From Pseudomonas sp. Root562 (GTDB lineage: Bacteria; Pseudomonadota; Gammaproteobacteria; Pseudomonadales; Pseudomonadaceae): a DNA stretch of 64,000 nucleotides. This document shows, one piece after another, positions 52,975 to 61,463 of the stretch. How positions within the stretch are numbered: the stretch's first letter is position 1; each line of letters begins with the position of its first letter. Position numbers and translations under genes: made by a program. The notes below the pieces were generated by a model. The model searched no databases. It was not told the origin of the DNA and saw nothing but the letters and a program-made list of their open reading frames with translations. The stretch covers positions 223,870-287,869 of the forward strand of contig NZ_LMGK01000023.1 in NCBI RefSeq assembly GCF_001427125.1, written 5' to 3'.

Positions 52975-53064
52975 ATGACAACCCACTCTAAAACCAACGC
53001 ACAAACTAAAAAAGCGGCACTCAAACCATGTCAATACACTTCATACCTATCGAGAATGATCTAA
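52975..53064 (+). CDS. 29-codon leader ORF overlapping the toxin start in another frame
   Basis: The ATG at 52975 has TATGGAGAACCACC in front, by far the best ribosome site near the toxin gene. The frame encodes a basic peptide beginning M-T-T-H-S-K-T-N-A-Q-T-K-K and stops at 53062-53064, 37 bases past the toxin ATG (53028), which lacks its own Shine-Dalgarno. It may be a leader for coupled translation, or the true N-terminus of the toxin joined by a -1 shift at the A6 run 53008-53013, or a sequence error/natural frameshift. The toxin frame is open from 53010. Confidence 0.45.
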   Translation: MTTHSKTNAQTKKAALKPCQYTSYLSRMI

Positions 53065-56000
53065 CACAGCCAACAAACATTCGCATCACCGAAACTTATC
53101 CATTACCTGCGGCAGAAGTCGGCTTATACAACACCGTAGATCAGCAGCGTCGGCGGAGGCTGACCCTTCAGGATCAACAACATGGCCCTGTGCGCATTGG
53201 CGAGTTCACCATTAGTCGCCAGGACCTGTATGAAATGGGCGCCAGACTCAATGGACAGGTGATCGACGCAAGTCATCCGATTCAACTCGAGCCCGACCAG
53301 ACGTTCATAAACGCCGTGCAATTTGATCCGGTCAAGATCGAAAGCAGGCTGCAATCCCCTCAACACAGCGACACTTGCGCGGGGCTGTTGTTTGAACTTG
53401 GCGTTCTGCGCTCGGCCAGCGCCCCATCTTTGCTTTCAGCATCCTCCTCCAACTTGTCAGCGTCCATGCAGAACCTTGGCAAACTCTTGGGCTCCGCCCA
53501 GCAACTCACATTAAATACCCCATCACTGCCGGAGAATCTGCCGAGCTGGGCCGACAAGGTCAAAAGCCGCGGCATGACCAGCATGGGTGTCGGGCTACAG
53601 GGCTACGGTATCTACAGCGGGATCATGGGCACCGCAGAGGCATTGAAGAAAGGTGACCTGGGTGAAGCGGGCATCAACGTCGGCGGGATCACTGCCGAGA
53701 TGGGTTCTTTGTTCCTCGAGCGGGGGCTGGAAAACATTGGCAGAAACATGATGCTCAGTGGCGGCAAGGTATTCACAGGGTTCAGCACAACCAGTGCCGG
53801 CAAGTATCTGGCACGCGGAGCCGGCCTGCTTGCCAGCATCCTGACGCTTCCGTTCGATATCTACACCGCCATCAAAGCGTTCAATGACGCCGCCAGCGCC
53901 ACCGGCAAAGAGGCTCGGGATCACTACTTCAATGCAGCGCTCAGCCTGACCAGCGCCGGGCTGAGCATTGTTCTGGGCATCGCAGCACTTGCCGGTTTCA
54001 GTGCTGCGGGTCCGATAGGCATTGCCGCAGGTGCCGTGCTTATTCTCGGCGCAAGGATCTACGGCGCCGCCCGCCAGGTTGATGACATCGACGATTACAT
54101 TACGTTGAGCACTCACGAACGCTTGCGCTCGGGTTGGTTTGCATTCACCGGGCAAACCATGGATCAAGACATCCTCGACCGCTACCTCGTCGCCAAAACC
54201 GACAGCAACTATGGCGAGTTGCTGAGAAAGACGGCCCGAGGCTGGCTGGATAGCGAATTGAAAGACACGGTCGAAGCGGTCGTGTTAGGCAGCTATCAAG
54301 TCGAATTGCAGTCCGTCAGACATTGGAAATACCAGTGGGACGAAGCCGGCGGCGAAAGTCCCTACATCGAGGAAAAGGAAGCGGTCATCAAAGAAACCGA
54401 CGACGCGTTCGATGCCAGTGAAGGTATCAGCCACATTCCGGGCGCAATCCTCGGCAGCGCGGGCGAACACAAGGCGATCCTCTGGCAACTGGGAGGCGGC
54501 AATGACACGGTTGTGGGAGTCAGGGACAAACCCAACCAGTTCAGCTACGGCGCGGGGAAAAAGACTCTAACCGGTGGCGACAAGGACGATTTTTTCAGTT
54601 TTCGGATAGCCGACGACACGCTCCGGCCTAGCGATCTGTCAGGCAGTCGGCTGCGCGGTGGCGAGGGCAATGACACGTTGCAACTGGAGGGTAGGATCTC
54701 GCGGGACAAGCCGCATCAGGGCGTGCACATCAACCTGCAGACAGGGCAACTGAACCTGCGCGCCAGCCCCGATACTCCGCCGCTACGCTTTGAATCAATA
54801 GAGGCTCTGGAAACACTGGCGGACGTCCCGAATAGCATCACCGGCAGTTCGCAGGCGGACCGAATCGTCCTGCGCGGAAACGCGGACATTGCCGACACCG
54901 GCGCGGGTGTCGACACGATTGTGATCAAAGGGCCAAACAGCCAGGTCAACGGCGGCCCTGGCGAAGATCACTACATCATCGCCGACAAAACCGGTGCCAC
55001 CACACTGATCGAAGATGGCCAGGACCCCAGCCTCATAGACCTCGACTGGACGCTCGAACGCATTCAAGGCTGGCGGGTCGAAGGGACTTCACTGGTGCTG
55101 TCCGCCCTTGACGGCATCGATGGAGAACTGCCGCAGATCACCGTCAAGGTCAAAGGCGTGTATCGCCAGGAAGCGGACAAACGCCTGCTGCAGAACGACA
55201 AACTGATAGTGCGCACCAGGGATCTCTACTCACTCAAACCTGACTTGCCGCAACAGCTCGATGGCGACGTCAGCGTCGACGTCAACGCAATCATCCTGGC
55301 GCGGGGCAAGCCTGCAACCCCGCCGCAACTGTTGAAGGGAGGAGACTATGTCGCCTCCAGCGCACCGCACTCAAGCTACTTCGTCCATCGACATTTGGCG
55401 TCGACCGTACTGGCTGTCCGGCACGTGAGCGAAACAACGCTCAGCACACTTTTCCTGGACTACGACAGTCATGAAATAGAAGCCGTAGAGGCTGACTACA
55501 CGATCAGGTCAACCCGCAACATCAACTCCGACTACCTGCGCTACCAAGACGTCAACTTGACCTTGCGTTTCACGGATCAAAAGCGCCTGACGCTCAAAGA
55601 CATGGCCCGTAATCGCCCTGGGGTTGGTAGCAATGTCATGGGCAACCTGATCGCGTCGGGGCTGATGCCCACACACAACTTTGTGCTCATCATGCGCGAC
55701 GCAATCTCCTATCGGGTAGGACTGCCGCACCATTCCTATCTTGAAGACCAACTCCAACAGGGTCACAGGACTGTATTGACGCCCGGCTCGCTGGTTGAGC
55801 GCAGCGGTCACTACCTGATCCAGCAACCCGCTGCCCACCCGCCCACCGTGCTTAAACCGCAGGACCTGCGTGTGGACATCCAAGCCGCGCCGCAGGCCGG
55901 CATTCTCGTGCTGGAGGGACAGGCCGCGACCTACGACATTCATCCGGCGGCCGACACCATCCTCAGGCTGTCGACTTCGGTCTCGATAGCCACTGCCATC

Positions 56001-56471
56001 GGTACCTCAACATGGAATATTCATACACAGCACCTGAGTGAGACGATCGGCCGCGAGCACATCCACCTGAGCGGCGCACAACTATGGGTCGGTCACATCC
56101 TTGTTCTGCTGCCCAATGACGAGACCGGTGAAGCGCTGATGGAAACGGTGCGTGTGTTCACCTCATCCGGTCACCGATACGACGTCGAACAGGAATTTGC
56201 CGTGGTGCTTCTGGCAGAAATCAATGCCCAGGCCTATTCCAGCATCGACGCGATCCAGGCAGAGATCAGCCTGCATCGCCAAGGCAACGAACCGATGACC
56301 GACCTGGTGCTCATCCGCCATCTGCAATTGCGTGACGATGACCGCAAAGCCATTTACTACGACAGCGTCGCCGAGGACTGGACGCTCGAAGGTGACTGGT
56401 CGCGCAAGCTGCAACATGAGGACATGCACATCGCGCGCGCCCCCGTGAATGAAACCCCAATGGATCAATGA
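53028..56471 (+). CDS. large toxin-like protein with TcdA/TcdB-like pore segment and RTX-type repeats
   Basis: 1147 residues from ATG 53028 (no ribosome site; see the leader ORF). Residues ~172-375 match the TcdA/TcdB/Mcf pore-forming pattern: M-G-V-G-L-Q-G-Y-G-I-Y-S-G, E-x-G-L-E-N-I-G-R, P-F-D-I-Y-T-A-I-K-A-F, a hydrophobic stretch ending G-F-S-A-A-G-P-I-G-I-A, and V-D-D-I-D-D-Y-I. Residues ~485-660 contain degenerate calcium-type repeats (G-G-G-N-D-T, G-G-D-K-D-D, G-G-E-G-N-D-T-L, G-G-P-G-E-D-H-Y). The C-terminal ~480 residues are unrecognised. No signal peptide and no secretion genes nearby. Likely an anti-eukaryote or anti-competitor toxin; target unknown. Confidence 0.65.
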   Translation: MSIHFIPIENDLTQPTNIRITETYPLPAAEVGLYNTVDQQRRRRLTLQDQQHGPVRIGEFTISRQDLYEMGARLNGQVIDASHPIQLEPDQTFINAVQFDPVKIESRLQSPQHSDTCAGLLFELGVLRSASAPSLLSASSSNLSASMQNLGKLLGSAQQLTLNTPSLPENLPSWADKVKSRGMTSMGVGLQGYGIYSGIMGTAEALKKGDLGEAGINVGGITAEMGSLFLERGLENIGRNMMLSGGKVFTGFSTTSAGKYLARGAGLLASILTLPFDIYTAIKAFNDAASATGKEARDHYFNAALSLTSAGLSIVLGIAALAGFSAAGPIGIAAGAVLILGARIYGAARQVDDIDDYITLSTHERLRSGWFAFTGQTMDQDILDRYLVAKTDSNYGELLRKTARGWLDSELKDTVEAVVLGSYQVELQSVRHWKYQWDEAGGESPYIEEKEAVIKETDDAFDASEGISHIPGAILGSAGEHKAILWQLGGGNDTVVGVRDKPNQFSYGAGKKTLTGGDKDDFFSFRIADDTLRPSDLSGSRLRGGEGNDTLQLEGRISRDKPHQGVHINLQTGQLNLRASPDTPPLRFESIEALETLADVPNSITGSSQADRIVLRGNADIADTGAGVDTIVIKGPNSQVNGGPGEDHYIIADKTGATTLIEDGQDPSLIDLDWTLERIQGWRVEGTSLVLSALDGIDGELPQITVKVKGVYRQEADKRLLQNDKLIVRTRDLYSLKPDLPQQLDGDVSVDVNAIILARGKPATPPQLLKGGDYVASSAPHSSYFVHRHLASTVLAVRHVSETTLSTLFLDYDSHEIEAVEADYTIRSTRNINSDYLRYQDVNLTLRFTDQKRLTLKDMARNRPGVGSNVMGNLIASGLMPTHNFVLIMRDAISYRVGLPHHSYLEDQLQQGHRTVLTPGSLVERSGHYLIQQPAAHPPTVLKPQDLRVDIQAAPQAGILVLEGQAATYDIHPAADTILRLSTSVSIATAIGTSTWNIHTQHLSETIGREHIHLSGAQLWVGHILVLLPNDETGEALMETVRVFTSSGHRYDVEQEFAVVLLAEINAQAYSSIDAIQAEISLHRQGNEPMTDLVLIRHLQLRDDDRKAIYYDSVAEDWTLEGDWSRKLQHEDMHIARAPVNETPMDQ

Positions 56472-56544
56472 TCGAATTGCGCCACACCTGATCTCATTCA
56501 AACAACGAAGCGGCTGCCGCTTCCACACTGGAAAGGATTCCAAC

Positions 56545-58929
56545 ATGGCACCCAAACCACCGATAACTTCGATACCCAAAATCAACCTGCCTGAGCTGCC
56601 GACGACGACCCCGCCGCGACTGCAAACGGATGCGTCGCTGCCGCCTCCCCGTGTGAACACAGGGCTGGAGGCGATGCAACCTGCTGCGGGATGGGCTGAT
56701 GGCACACCCCATGCGCCTGGGCTGACACCCGGCCTGTTGCCCGATGTCCCGCAGCCGATACAAACACAGGCACTCGCTGGGTCCACGGTGCCGACACGTC
56801 CTCTCGGCAATGATCCGTTGAATGGGTTTCGAGTGTCGGTCTACTCGGCAAACACGTTGCCCCCGCCAAACGACGCTGGCTTGCGAATCCATGCCCAACG
56901 CCTGTACGCCGACATCCCGGGCAACGGTACTGTCCAAGTCAGCTATGACGCCGGCACGAACACATACCGGGCACAACGTCGCTTCGAAGTAACTCCCAGC
57001 GGACCGGTATTGCACCTGAACAACGATGGAAAAAAATGGAGCCTCGATCCCCCCGCCCCGCCGCCGGTAAACATGTCAACGACTGCTATCGCCCCACGCA
57101 TCTACCTTGATAGCACACACTATGTCTGGAACCCGGACGCAACAAACCTTCAGGGATACGTCGTTCTGCATCGAAAAAGAGGCCTGGACGCACACGTAGG
57201 ACCCGAAACCCATATAGCTTTTCAGGATGACAACGGTTCGTTCGTCAAAGTCGAACCGGGCTCGACTCCGATCGACCAGCCGGCGGCCAAGCTAGCGGCG
57301 TGGACCGACCGTGAACTGTGGGATATGTACGATCTTTCCGGTAGTGATATCACCCGTTTCCGCGACGAAGTCACGGTCACCGGGATGAAGCCGCGATGGG
57401 CCTCCATTCGACAGGAGCGGCTTCAGAAATCGTATCTTCTCGATGAACTTCGCCGCTGGTTGGCGCCACATATGAGCCGGGATGAATTTAACCGGCGAAT
57501 GGAGCCTCTGAACTATTCGGTCGAGCAATGGGCGGCGCAACTCGACAGGGTCAGTCTCGATTCGGTCGCCAGGCGCCAACGTGAAGTACACAAACGCAAG
57601 CTGGACAACCCGCAAGCGCAAACCGGAGCCGAGGCACAACGCCCACGCCTGGCGGACGAGCAATACCCCAAAGCGGATAGTCCCGCAGTGCCCGACTACA
57701 TTACGAAGTCCGTTGAGTACGGAGCATTGAGAGACCAACTGATCGAACAACTTCGATCCCTGACAAGTACGGGACCCGCCGCGAAATCGCGGGAGGAGAT
57801 TACCCGCCAGATTCAACCCTACAACCTGTCGACACGACAGCTCTCACGACTGGTCAGTGACATGCAGGCCCAAGGGCGCATTCCCCAGTGGGCTGAGGAC
57901 CTCAGACATTCTTCCATGGACGAAACCAACCCTCATCGGTTCGATGAAGTCTACGAAGAACTGCTGCCCGAGATACTGCACCTCAGAAACCAGTCAACCG
58001 GCAACATAGCCTTCTCCGACAACTTCACCCGTCCATTTCTCAACGCCCTGCTCACAAAGGCCGGTTACCAGCGCAACAAATACAACTGTTTATACAGAAC
58101 CGATATTCCGGCCATGTTCAGGGGGGACGACCGCAACCCCTTCGAGTTTTTCGAGGATCACATGCGCCCACGCCAGAAACACGGTATTGGATCAACCACA
58201 CAAAAAGCCGTGAGCGCAACGTTCAGTCTGTCGGAGGCATATGTACATGCTCGCAGCGCTCCAGACGTGGAAGCGTTGCTGTATGACACTCAGCATCACA
58301 AATACCCAGGGGAATTAATCGACTACAGCGGAGCCGGCAGATACGAAGAAAGAGGCAAAAGTAGCAGTGACGACAGTTCATCCAGCAGTGACGATAGTTC
58401 ATCCAGTAGCGACGACAGTTCATCCAGCAGCGACGAGGACAGCTCAGGTATCCCGCTCTTGCGTTTCCATGACAAACACTACATCGCAAAAAGGCAAAAT
58501 CAGCGCATCGGGTTTACCTATTTGCTCGACACCCGCAATATTGAAGTTGTGCCTGGCGAAGAAAACCTGGCTTTCAATGCCTATGCGCGAACCGAAAAAA
58601 AGCCCGGTGAAAAGATCTGGTTTCCCGACGATTCATATGAAGGCCATATTTCAATGTCTGCACGCGGCTTGAGTGCTGACCGGATCTGGCTGATCAACTC
58701 GAACGGGACACGTGCAGCGAAGGTCAATGACATCTGCGCCCTGTACCTGAGTCAGCCCGAGTCCGCCAGGCACAGACCCAGTGCGGGCCCCATTGAAGAA
58801 AGAACATGGAGCGGTGACGACAACGAGTGGGAATATGACGACTTGATTGATCAGGCCGCAACCCTGGGCAAACCTGTCATCGAACTTCCTGACGGGGAAA
58901 TATACTCAAACGACATCGCGTTTCCTTAA
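56545..58929 (+). CDS. toxin-like protein with a C-terminal ADP-ribosyltransferase-like domain
   Basis: 794 residues from ATG 56545 (AAAGGA about 8 bases ahead), 73 bases after the first toxin gene. The N-terminus is Pro-rich (~1-110). Two beta-rich modules follow, then segments like W-T-D-R-E-L-W-D-M-Y-D-L-S-G-S-D seen in large Pseudomonas toxin-like proteins. From ~513 the sequence resembles enterotoxin-A-type ADP-ribosyltransferases: M-F-R-G-D-D-R-N-P (Arg526), G-S-T-T (550-552), then a Y-L-L-D segment and Glu candidates at 684, 689 or 699. A Ser-Asp repeat is inserted at ~607-634. The ADP-ribosyltransferase call rests on motif order only. Confidence 0.5.
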   Translation: MAPKPPITSIPKINLPELPTTTPPRLQTDASLPPPRVNTGLEAMQPAAGWADGTPHAPGLTPGLLPDVPQPIQTQALAGSTVPTRPLGNDPLNGFRVSVYSANTLPPPNDAGLRIHAQRLYADIPGNGTVQVSYDAGTNTYRAQRRFEVTPSGPVLHLNNDGKKWSLDPPAPPPVNMSTTAIAPRIYLDSTHYVWNPDATNLQGYVVLHRKRGLDAHVGPETHIAFQDDNGSFVKVEPGSTPIDQPAAKLAAWTDRELWDMYDLSGSDITRFRDEVTVTGMKPRWASIRQERLQKSYLLDELRRWLAPHMSRDEFNRRMEPLNYSVEQWAAQLDRVSLDSVARRQREVHKRKLDNPQAQTGAEAQRPRLADEQYPKADSPAVPDYITKSVEYGALRDQLIEQLRSLTSTGPAAKSREEITRQIQPYNLSTRQLSRLVSDMQAQGRIPQWAEDLRHSSMDETNPHRFDEVYEELLPEILHLRNQSTGNIAFSDNFTRPFLNALLTKAGYQRNKYNCLYRTDIPAMFRGDDRNPFEFFEDHMRPRQKHGIGSTTQKAVSATFSLSEAYVHARSAPDVEALLYDTQHHKYPGELIDYSGAGRYEERGKSSSDDSSSSSDDSSSSSDDSSSSSDEDSSGIPLLRFHDKHYIAKRQNQRIGFTYLLDTRNIEVVPGEENLAFNAYARTEKKPGEKIWFPDDSYEGHISMSARGLSADRIWLINSNGTRAAKVNDICALYLSQPESARHRPSAGPIEERTWSGDDNEWEYDDLIDQAATLGKPVIELPDGEIYSNDIAFP
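58363..58446 (+). repeat. 21-bp tandem repeat coding for Ser-Asp units
   Basis: Three copies of AGCAGTGACGACAGTTCATCC, with a few silent changes, at 58363-58383, 58384-58404 and 58405-58425, then a diverged fourth (58426-58446). Each encodes S-S-D-D-S-S-S, so copy changes keep the frame. It is inside the probable enzymatic domain of the second toxin gene and could vary in length between strains. Confidence 0.9.
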
Positions 58930-58955
58930 GGTCCGCTCTGATCAGTGTTAAACAA

Positions 58956-58990
58956 GACCGGCCCTCGACTTCCGGGAGCCGGTCATCTTT
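58956..58990 (+). terminator. hairpin after the toxin pair
   Basis: GACCGGC (58956-58962) pairs with GCCGGTC (58978-58984), followed by ATCTTTC. The stem is short and the U-run weak; it is the only terminator-like structure between the toxin stop (58929) and the convergent lipoprotein gene. Confidence 0.45.
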
Positions 58991-59014
58991 CAGGCCACTG
59001 CGCGCAACGCTTTC

Positions 59015-59299
59015 CTACAACCCTCCGGTCGCCTGAAAACTCACGCCAATCACCGTCAATAACGACAACGGCAACAGCAGCGTGTCGAGCAAGGCACTGG
59101 CCGGCAGATCGACGCCGGGATAGCTCGGGGCTTCGGCGCCGAAACGGTCCATGGCGCAACAGCCGCCATTCATCGCATACAGATCCAGCCGCGTTCCGGC
59201 GTATACCACCGGCGCTCCAGGCTTGGCGGCATCCAGCGTTCGCGCCGTGGCACAGCCAGCCAATTGCAGCGCCAGGACAATCGTCAGTAACTTATTCAT
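59015..59299 (-). CDS. YceK/YidQ family (DUF1375) lipoprotein
   Basis: 94 residues. Lipobox L-A-G-C; then V-V-Y-A-G-T-R-L-D, Y-P-G-V-D-L-P-A-S-A-L-L-D-T-L-L-L-P, the pattern of the family. The start overlaps the ubiX stop by 8 bases, so it is translated with ubiX. Function unknown; the gene seems to be the last of the mpl-ubiX unit. Confidence 0.85.
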   Translation of the reverse strand: MNKLLTIVLALQLAGCATARTLDAAKPGAPVVYAGTRLDLYAMNGGCCAMDRFGAEAPSYPGVDLPASALLDTLLLPLSLLTVIGVSFQATGGL

Positions 59300-59924
59300 C
59301 GCTGGTCAGATGGTGCTCGCCCCAACGCGGCAGCATGTCCTGGGGAATGTTCAGCAAATTGAGGATTCGCGCCACGACAAAATCGATCAGGTCGTCGATG
59401 GTTTGCGGCTGATGATAAAAACCCGGCGAGGCCGGTAATATCGTCACGCCCATGTTCGACAGCTTGAGCATGTTCTCCAGATGAATGCTCGAATACGGCG
59501 CCTCGCGCGGCACCAGAATCAACTGGCGACGCTCCTTGAGCGTGACGTCGGCGGCACGCTCGATCAGGTTGTTGCAGGCACCGTTGGCGATGGCCGACAA
59601 GGTGCCGGTCGAGCATGGCACCACCACCATCGCCGCCGGTGAGCCGGAGCCCGAAGCCACCGGCGACATCCAGTCCTCCTTGCCATACACGCGGATCTGC
59701 CCGGCAGCGGCGCCGGTGTATTCGGTGAGGAAGGCCTGCATCATCTGTGGCTTGGCCGGCAAGGTGACGTCGGTTTCGGTGGCCATCACCAATTGCGCGG
59801 CCTTGGAAATCAGGAAGTGCACTTCGCGATCTTCGCGCACCAGGCAATCGAGCAGGCGCAAGCCGTACTGCGCGCCGGAAGCACCGGTCATCGCCAGCGT
59901 GATGCGGTCCGGACCGTTGTTCAT
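59292..59924 (-). CDS. ubiX: flavin prenyltransferase UbiX
   Basis: 210 residues from ATG 59924, whose ATGA overlaps the mpl stop. UbiX makes the prenylated FMN cofactor used by UbiD in ubiquinone synthesis. G-A-S-G-A-Q-Y-G-L-R-L-L near the start, V-V-V-P-C-S-T-G-T-L-S-A-I-A-N-G and L-V-P-R-E-A-P-Y are the FMN and dimethylallyl-phosphate sites. Confidence 0.96.
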   Translation of the reverse strand: MNNGPDRITLAMTGASGAQYGLRLLDCLVREDREVHFLISKAAQLVMATETDVTLPAKPQMMQAFLTEYTGAAAGQIRVYGKEDWMSPVASGSGSPAAMVVVPCSTGTLSAIANGACNNLIERAADVTLKERRQLILVPREAPYSSIHLENMLKLSNMGVTILPASPGFYHQPQTIDDLIDFVVARILNLLNIPQDMLPRWGEHHLTSDE

Positions 59925-61270
59925 TGCAGCGCCTCGGCGAGTTTGCCGTGCAGGCCACCGAAACCGCCGTTGCTCATGATCACCACGTGAGTGCCCGGCT
60001 GCGCCTGGCTCTTCACGCGCTCGATGATGCCTTCCAGCGAATCGCTGACAATCGACGGCACGGTGCACAGCGCTGCAGTGGCTGCCAGATCCCAGCCGAG
60101 ATTGCCCGGCGCATACCAGATCACCTGATCGGCATCGACCACGCTTTCCGGCAAACCGTCACGGTGTGCGCCGAGTTTCATGGAGTTGGAGCGTGGCTCG
60201 ATGATCGCGATCAATGGCGCGTCGCCAATGCGTTTGCGCAAGCCGTCGAGGGTGGTGGCGATGGCGGTCGGGTGATGAGCAAAGTCGTCATAAATGGTAA
60301 TGCCACGGACTTCTGCGACTTTTTCCATGCGCCGCTTCACGCTTTTGAAGACACTCAGCGCCGCGATGCCCATGGACGGCACCACACCGACGTGGCGCGC
60401 GGCGGCCAATGTGGCCAGCGCGTTGGCGACGTTGTGCTGGCCGGTCATGTCCCATTCCACCACGCCCTGGGAAACGCCTTCGAACATCACTTCGAAGGCC
60501 GAACCGTCTTCGCTCAACAACTTGACCTGCCACTGTCCACCGGCACCGGTGGTTTGCACCGGGGTCCAGCAGCCCATCTCAATGACCCGCTGCAAGGCAG
60601 GCTCAGTGGTGGGATGGATCACCAGGCCTTCGCTCGGGATGGTCCGCACCAAATGATGGAACTGGCGTTCGATGGCCGGTAGGTCCGGGAAAATATCGGC
60701 GTGGTCGAATTCCAGGTTGTTCAGGATGGCCGTGCGTGGACGGTAGTGAACGAACTTGGAGCGCTTGTCGAAGAACGCACTGTCGTATTCATCCGCTTCA
60801 ATGACAAAAAACGGTGTATCGCCCAGACGCGCCGAGACCGAGAAGTTCTGCGGCACGCCACCGATCAGGAAACCCGGGCTCATGCCCGCGTGTTCCAACA
60901 CCCAGGCAAGCATGCTGCTGGTGGTGGTTTTACCGTGCGTGCCGGCAACCGCGAGCACCCAGCGACCTTGCAGCACGTGATCGGCCAGCCATTGCGGGCC
61001 GGAGACGTAAGGCAGGCCTTTGTTCAGCACGTACTCGACCGCCGGATTGCCACGGGACATGGCGTTGCCGATCACCACCAGATCCGGTGCCGGATCGAGC
61101 TGCGCCGGGTCGTAGCCTTGGGTCAGTTCAATGCCTTGCGCCTCGAGTTGCGTGCTCATCGGCGGGTAGACGTTGGCATCGGAGCCGGTCACGTGATGGC
61201 CCAGCTCTTTGGCCAGAACCGCCATCGAACCCATGAAAGTGCCGCAGATACCAAGAATATGAATGTGCAT
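59921..61270 (-). CDS. mpl: UDP-MurNAc:L-Ala-gamma-D-Glu-mDAP ligase
   Basis: 449 residues. Mpl re-attaches the recovered murein tripeptide to UDP-MurNAc in peptidoglycan recycling. H-I-L-G-I-C-G-T-F-M-G opens the UDP-binding domain. The ATP loop A-G-T-H-G-K-T-T-T-S-S-M-L is at about residue 109, and E-A-D-E-Y-D-S-A-F follows. It overlaps ubiX by four bases. Confidence 0.97.
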   Translation of the reverse strand: MHIHILGICGTFMGSMAVLAKELGHHVTGSDANVYPPMSTQLEAQGIELTQGYDPAQLDPAPDLVVIGNAMSRGNPAVEYVLNKGLPYVSGPQWLADHVLQGRWVLAVAGTHGKTTTSSMLAWVLEHAGMSPGFLIGGVPQNFSVSARLGDTPFFVIEADEYDSAFFDKRSKFVHYRPRTAILNNLEFDHADIFPDLPAIERQFHHLVRTIPSEGLVIHPTTEPALQRVIEMGCWTPVQTTGAGGQWQVKLLSEDGSAFEVMFEGVSQGVVEWDMTGQHNVANALATLAAARHVGVVPSMGIAALSVFKSVKRRMEKVAEVRGITIYDDFAHHPTAIATTLDGLRKRIGDAPLIAIIEPRSNSMKLGAHRDGLPESVVDADQVIWYAPGNLGWDLAATAALCTVPSIVSDSLEGIIERVKSQAQPGTHVVIMSNGGFGGLHGKLAEALQ

Positions 61271-61360
61271 AGTCGACCTCGTAAAACATGGCCGCAGGTT
61301 AGCTTAGGGTGGGAAAATTCGCACCTTGTGTTTCCACTTCTCGGACGCACTGATGTTCGC

Positions 61361-61455
61361 TCCCACGCTCCGCGTGGGAATGCAGCAAGGGACGCTCTGC
61401 GTCCCAAAAGCGGACGCAGAGCGTCCAGGGAGGCATTCCCACGCGGAGCGTGGGA
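61361..61455. repeat. nested inverted repeat, CCCACGCGGAGCGTGGG type
   Basis: TCCCACGCTCCGCGTGGGAA (61361-61380, arm to 61383) has its inverted copy at 61433-61455. Between them lies a second pair: GGGACGCTCTGCGTCCC and GGACGCAGAGCGTCC. Each of the four arms is itself a hairpin. It lies between convergent-facing ends in the 193-base gap after eatR and before mpl, which shows no gene. It is a different repeat family from the REPs elsewhere in the window. Confidence 0.85.
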
Positions 61456-61463
61456 ACGATCAG

